NCBI GenBank assembly: GCA_949130495.1
Contig: OX422221.1
Coordinates: forward strand, 483,202,159-483,266,158
From: Sambucus nigra
Lineage: Eukaryota; Streptophyta; Magnoliopsida; Dipsacales; Adoxaceae
Length of the DNA: 64,000 nt
Direction: 5' to 3'
Shown: positions 58,471-64,000 of the stretch, piece after piece
How positions within the stretch are numbered: the stretch's first letter is position 1
Layout of the letters: the number at the start of each line of letters is the position of its first letter
Notes under the pieces: model-generated
Databases searched by the model: none
What the model saw: only the letters and a program-made list of their open reading frames with translations
Told to the model about the DNA's origin: nothing
Made by a program: the position numbers and the translations under genes

Positions 58471-60290
58471 AATAATTATAGAAAGTTTAATTATATGGAT
58501 TGAACTTTGATTATAATACACAACAAGTCTAAAAAACTTATCGTTTTTTAGAATAGTGCAAGTTGTTCATTGTCTGCTAGACAAATGTCATCATATGATG
58601 ACTGCCAAAAACTGCCAATTTTAAGAGTCAAGATTGATTGTGAAGCATCTAAAGCGGGCCAAATATATAGATATGTAACAATAATAATATAATCTACGAC
58701 CAATCATAACAAATGTAAGTATTTAAAAAAAATCTCTTATCGAATAATTATGAGATATTCAAATAATAGGTTGGTCAAAACAAACTTCAAGTTTTTGTGT
58801 AACAAATATTCTTTAAATACTTAATAATATCAAAATAATTTCAAATTTGAAGATAAAGAACATTAGGTTTATAAAATTTCAACAAAAGAAATATGTGTCT
58901 AAAAATCATGCATTGTGATGGATTTCAATCATCACGAAGCATATACTATAGATCATAGTGTAATTATTTTTCTTTAATCACAAATACCTTAACTATATGA
59001 ATATGAAATCAAGATATAAAACTAAAGAACATAAAACGAGTCAATTAAAGTTAGAACCTTAAATTCTTAACTAGTGTATCAAAAATTTATGTCACGCTTT
59101 GAAACAAGAAACTTTAGGTTTCTAATATATAAATATGACAAAAAAATTAATTATGATAAATATTTCATTCGAAAAGTAAAAAAAGAATTGTGAATTCTCA
59201 ATTCTAAATGCCATTTTCATTGAGTTAATAGCTGGAGCTTCTAATTCTAAATTTACGATTTTGGAACTCGCTGTTCCTTGGATATCAATTTATAACTTTA
59301 GGTTATTCTTATTATATCAAGCTTATAATTTGATATAGTATTGTATAATTCCTGGTTCTATTTTACGTCATATGTATATGAATCTTCAGGATCATAGAAA
59401 TTATAAAATAAAATCCTAGAACTTCATCTCCTAAATTGAAATAATTTACAAATCGTATGGCATGAATTATGCGAAATATAAAGCTTTAAGTTTTATCATT
59501 TATGTGTGAAAACGTTTCGTTCTATTGAAATAGTTGAACTTCACGTTCAATATTGTCAATATCAAAGGACATTAAATTCTGTACCCTTTTGTATCAAAAC
59601 TTCAGGTTTAATTATGGGTACAATGTTATAGAATCTCTCAATCAAGTGCTATATATATATATATATCAAATTTGATCAATAATAATCTAACTTTTTTCTT
59701 TCACTTCTCAACACATTCTCAGGACTAAAATGCATAGTACATGATTGGAATTTGAAGATGAGTTAAAAGTAAATATCATTAAAAAAGATAATTTAATACT
59801 CAACTGAAGCGAGATGTCAAGAGACAAAGGTTTAATCGATAAATCATTAATAGGATGGTTAAATAGAAATGTAACCATTGAAAAGTATTTAAAAAGATAC
59901 GTCAATTAAGTAAAGAAAATAAAAAGACAAGAACTTGAAAAGACATGTTTTAATATCAAATTTTTTTTGAAGTCAATTCTAATAAAAAAATATTTGGAGC
60001 TTTGAATCCAAATTATAGTGATTGTTAGGGGACTTTTAGATTCTCATATTATATTGTAAAAATAATCAAAAATTCATATTTTTATTTAAATTATATTATA
60101 TTGGGACTTCGGGTCCAAAATTTAATACTAATTGAGAACTTTTAGTTCCAAATTTAAATAATTGAGAAAATTTGGTCCTAAAATAAAAAATTATATAGAA
60201 ACTTTAAGCCCCAAATTAAAAAAAATCTACATGGGAACTTCATCCCCCAAATTTTCCATAATACTGGGGAACTTTACATCCTAATAATAA
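58190..60290. repeat. Array of degenerate GAACTT(T/C)AGGTTC-type motifs
   Basis: About 20 copies of a near-palindromic word, often followed by CCAAATT, are spaced 30-190 bases apart. Clear ones include AACTTTAGGTTT (59110), AACTTTAGGTT (59294), GAACTTCATCTCC (59419), GAACTTCACGTTC (59535), AACTTCAGGTTT (59598), GACTTCGGGTCC (60105), GAACTTTTAGTTCC (60136), AACTTTAAGCCCC (60200), GAACTTCATCCCC (60235) and GAACTTTACATCC (60269). No reading frame accompanies them. Confidence 0.6.
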
Positions 60291-61191
60291 CGACTATGGA
60301 ATTTAAATACATAAATGCATAAGGTCAATTTGTAAATTTGTGACACTTAAGATTATTTTCTTATGCCACCCAATATTTAGTGTTTAAACGAAAAATAATA
60401 AAACAAATCATTATTAGATTCACAAATCTACTAAGATTTAATGCATTTATCTCTAAATAATCATGTCATTAACATATACCTGATTGAACAATTATATAAC
60501 TTATGTGGACCAATGAAAAATCAATGTCAAAGGTACAAAAAAAGCTATTTTCATAAATGTTTGCCTTTAATTTTAGTGTATGGCTTTACATGAGGTCAAA
60601 CTTGGTGTTATGGTGAAGTTACAAATAAAATAAAGGTATAGGAGCTTATTAAAATGAGAAGTTCAATAAAAATCTCTTCTTATTATATAGAAATTCAAAA
60701 GTTTCCTATGGGCAACCAAATTGTTTACAATAGAAAGCCTTTAGACATATTCAAAATACAATTTATGATCTCAAGTTCCATCCATCAAGCATCACCTCTT
60801 TGTTTATGTTCTCAAGTGCCCATGGTTGTTAGGCTTGTAAATATATGAAAAGTTGCCTATTTTAAAGGTATAAATGATACAAAATTTGTGCACGTCAAAG
60901 AGTAAAATAGTGATGAATGTAAATAAATGTTGTGATTTATGTGAATGTCTATCATATATACAATACGAAGTGAACTTGGAAGAACATATGTGAACCATAG
61001 ATGGAATTCGATTTGTGAAGATATGTAAACAATTCACGATTTTGGAGGTTCACAATCGTTGTACACAAAATTATAACAAACAAGAGTTTTAAATTAAAAT
61101 CAATAACCACCTTCTTCAATTGATTAACATGACTGCAAGACATTGATATTGAAATTTTAAAATGGCGGGAGAGCAATTCATGATGATAACA

Positions 61192-61287
61192 TGTGGTAAA
61201 ATAAAAGACACGAAGAGAATATTGAGATAATGTAAACTTTGTATTTCTTTGTCTCAATACTCAAGGGGTATCATCCCTATTTACAGT
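61192..61287 (-). repeat. 5' LTR fragment of the decayed copia element
   Basis: About 95 bp match the start of 53344-53746 and then break off at the next element. Confidence 0.75.
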
Positions 61288-61837
61288 AAAAGACACTCAC
61301 ATTGACTTTTCTTCTTATTTATCCTGAAAAACTAACTCAACCAAACCCTAACAAGCTTACCCAAGCTCAAAACCCCAATTTTCCCATATGCTCAAATAAT
61401 CAAGGATCAAAAAATTTCCGGCACATCAAAGTCAAAGGAGGCTTTTAGCGGGATGTCGTTAGAACGACGTGAGATATTGTTTGAACGACGTCTCTTCTCG
61501 TTTGAAGTTGGGTTCTCACGACCTTCTTGACTTGGTTTTGCATTATTGTTGAACCTCATTCGATTCGAATTCTTGTTCAATTCATGTTTTTCATGACCCT
61601 TACATCTCATTCGAACGACATATGGATGTTATTAGAATGATCCTAGTTTTCTTCCCTATATTCTTTTATCCTCTTCTTTCCATAATACTCATTGGGATTT
61701 ATCCCAGTGGAAATTAAACAACTAATTGGACCCAACTGTGTTCCTATGTTTATCATTCGTTTGTTTCTCAACTTGCATTCCTCGATAAAATACAAAATTT
61801 ATTATTCATCATCTATTTTCTAGGGCGGGGTATTACA
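61288..61837 (-). repeat. Truncated 3' LTR end of another gypsy element
   Basis: It ends GGCGGGGTATTACA, the same terminus as the outer solo LTR at 53121. The complement of a polypurine tract (TTCTTCCCTCCTCAG, 61838-61852) follows. The other LTR end is missing or overlaps the copia remnant, so the left limit is only where copia similarity stops. Confidence 0.6.
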
Positions 61838-64000
61838 TTCTTCCCTCCTCAGAAAATTTCATCCTCCAATTTTTTGGTCATCAACCTAGAATCCAACTAT
61901 CTTCAGCCAGTTTCCAGTCCTAGATTCTTCTCAACACTATATTCAAAACCCCAAGATTTTATTTCCATTAATTACATTATAAACCCGATCATGGTGAACC
62001 CTAAGGACTTAATACTAACCCCAAGCACGATTAACTCATCCATTTAAACAACATCTTGGGACAATAGATACTCGCAAAATATCGTACCAATGAACTCATT
62101 ATCATGAATCATTCATACGCTAGGATTCATAACCTACATTTCCTCATGTAACTTTGGATCACATAGGCTGACCCATCATCGACATCATTAGTCATCACAT
62201 CATTAATCATGAGATGGTCATCTAGTCTTATTAATTTACCCGAACTATATCTCCTATAATATCCTTACGCTAACTTAAGGTCATCCTAAGTGTCACAACA
62301 TACATATATATCAACGATTTCATCTTTAATTAACACACTCCTAAACAAATTTAAAACAGTAACATCTAACACTTTATCAAGTTTAAATACTCACAACATT
62401 CTCAAGTCATAACCTTGAGACACACAATGAAGTCGTAACTAGATATAATGAAACATGTTATCGTAAAGAAAAACAACTAGTTAACACATTCAACTATATG
62501 CAAAAAATGCGAGGCCAAGTGAACACACAACTAGTGTAGAATATTGGTACTTCTAGAGAAGATCACACTCATATATCGTGATGTATCAACCACAACTGGA
62601 TTATCCCGCATCCCTACTGAGCTTATGCCGTGCTACACCCTAACCACAACTTATCAACGACCTCCCAGTACTGGGATCAAAGAAGGAACAAGGAATGCAA
62701 TGAATAAGGCGACCTCCATGCCAAAAGAAAACAATAAATTTCTGACAGTGAATTGCGCCACACGAATTACGAACCCATAATGTACCCTTGAAATCTATGA
62801 CCCTCAGTGGCATCCACTAAAGGCTTAGCCTTTCCACATACCCTGACTTGATTCATTAACCCATACGATTCCTAATCGTGATTCGTCAATCCTTGCCAAA
62901 CAAACAGAACACAAAATTGATTCCTTCGAGAAACTGAGGTGCCAGAGTTCCCTCCTTAGGATCAATACTACTTGATCTAACACTACTAAGCATAGAAATC
63001 CTAAATCAAGGCAGAGTTAAATCTCTCGGATTATCGCCAATAACTGAACCATCGTACCTAGGCTTCTACAATATCAACACGTGATATCTAACCTCATGCA
63101 TATAAAAAGAAGTCGTGTTACTAACTTCAAAGCACTCCCATAAGTCAACATGACTTGAACCTACTACAATTATCAATAATTTACCATCATCACATAATCC
63201 TCGAAGCAACAATGTTACTCGAATTCTTCTTGGGTGATGGCCATCAAACCCAACCATCTCTCTAATAGCTTACACATCTATTATGAGAAATCATAAGTCT
63301 TATTGTGACCTATGCTACCTAACCTCAAATTTACTAACACGAAATGTATATCACCACATTAACCTCGACACAGCAATGATTCTCCCAAATGTTTCACGAA
63401 AAAGACAACGATTTAATCATTCCCTAAAGTGGACATATACATACTTGTGTAAGACTTGTTATGGCGGAATCCTATATAAAAATTGATCACGATCACCAAC
63501 TCGTAACCTTATAGAATTAATCTTATACTCTACGTGTTACACCAACCGAAAGGATACGCCGCCAACATCATAAAAAATTCCAAAGGTTCATGGAGAGGCA
63601 TCCTCCTCCTTATGATGCACTTTACTCAACCTTAATATTACTGTTACTAAGGAATTTCTTCCATATGCATTAACATTTCACTACCTAGTACTCGATATAC
63701 TCCTTCAAGGAATCATTATTACTGATTTACATGTCTATCCAAATTACTATCCCAAGGTCAATTTTATCAACCCACCCTACTACTTATTTCTAAAGAGTGC
63801 CTAATGCAACCCAAACACTTACCTAAAATGTCAACCCACAGTTAAATTCAGTAGTCTACATCATTTGATCCCTAACGAGTCTTCAACCATGACAACTAAA
63901 TTGTCTTTCTAAGTCTATACCATACAATTGTGATAATTTACAAACTAATAAAACTCTACTTTTTGGTAGGATACGGGACATCGGGTATTGACTATAAGCG
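61838..64000 (-). other. Internal region of the gypsy element, running off the right edge
   Basis: Next to the polypurine tract the minus strand reads LEDEIF, stop, GGKNV, the typical last residues of Tekay-like pol. Further right I recognise no chromodomain, integrase or RT. The frames are short and filled with stops, so this is either badly decayed or a non-coding 3' part. Nothing else is supported here. Confidence 0.5.

Larger units (their letters stand above)
53344..61290 (-). mobile_element. Decayed Ty1/copia element, minus strand, split by a solo LTR
   Basis: LTR-like sequence at 53344 (AATAAAAGACATAAAGAGAAT and the following CTCAATACTCAGGGGGTATCATCCCTATTTA in pieces) recurs at 61192. 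Between them lie, in copia order for a leftward element, integrase remnants, then RT remnants. A polypurine tract complement TCTCCCCCTGATAG stands at 53761-53774. All coding matches are short and full of stops, making this one of the oldest elements here. A SIRE-family solo LTR sits between its integrase and RT parts. Confidence 0.75.

Noticed and set aside
62544..62780. 78-residue plus-strand frame near the right edge as a gene
   Set aside because: No family resemblance, and it lies in the interior of a minus-strand gypsy element.

Overview
This 64 kb window is plant nuclear DNA, AT-rich and made almost entirely of transposable elements stacked inside one another. The evidence is the mix of families: a Tat-lineage Ty3/gypsy element with a second RNase H, SIRE-like Ty1/copia, a Tekay/Del-like gypsy chromovirus, a FAR1-type Mutator-like element (MULE), a CACTA-like element and a plant LINE fragment. 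I see no intact host gene, rRNA, tRNA or CRISPR array. The mixture fits a large flowering-plant genome, probably a eudicot, but the species cannot be told from the sequence.

Layout. (1) 1-9822: the right-hand 9.8 kb of a Tat-lineage gypsy element on the + strand. It holds the gag end, protease, RT, RNase H, archaeal-type RNase H and integrase, then four 188-bp tandem repeats, a spliceable antisense ORF, and a 982-bp 3' LTR. (2) 9823-13077: non-coding DNA with a 0.5-kb tandem duplication. (3) 13078-44490: one old MULE whose transposase reads FAR1 zinc finger, MULE catalytic domain, SWIM finger and OTU protease-like domain. Three later insertions split it into four pieces: a CACTA-like element carrying gene scraps (13670-23335), a SIRE-like copia element (23982-34289, target-site duplication GAACT) and a Tekay-like gypsy element (35339-44167, duplication TTACG). 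(4) 44491-53121: residual DNA, a probable diverged LTR, then two nested solo LTRs (outer 46565-53121, duplication TGTTT; inner 48804-52374, duplication TCAAT). (5) 53344-61290: a strongly decayed minus-strand copia element split by a SIRE-family solo LTR (55462-57782). It also contains an unusual degenerate motif array. (6) 61288-64000: the LTR end and adjoining internal DNA of another minus-strand gypsy element, running off the right edge.

The coding regions are retroelement or transposon polyproteins and nearly all carry stops, frameshifts or lost catalytic residues. The Tat pol frame is the best preserved, with two nonsense codons in about 4.7 kb. The most interesting items are the OTU-bearing MULE that can be followed across three insertions, the CACTA-like element that may have captured gene fragments, the intron-containing antisense gene in the Tat element with its own candidate promoter, and the repeated GAACTT-type motif in the decayed copia element.
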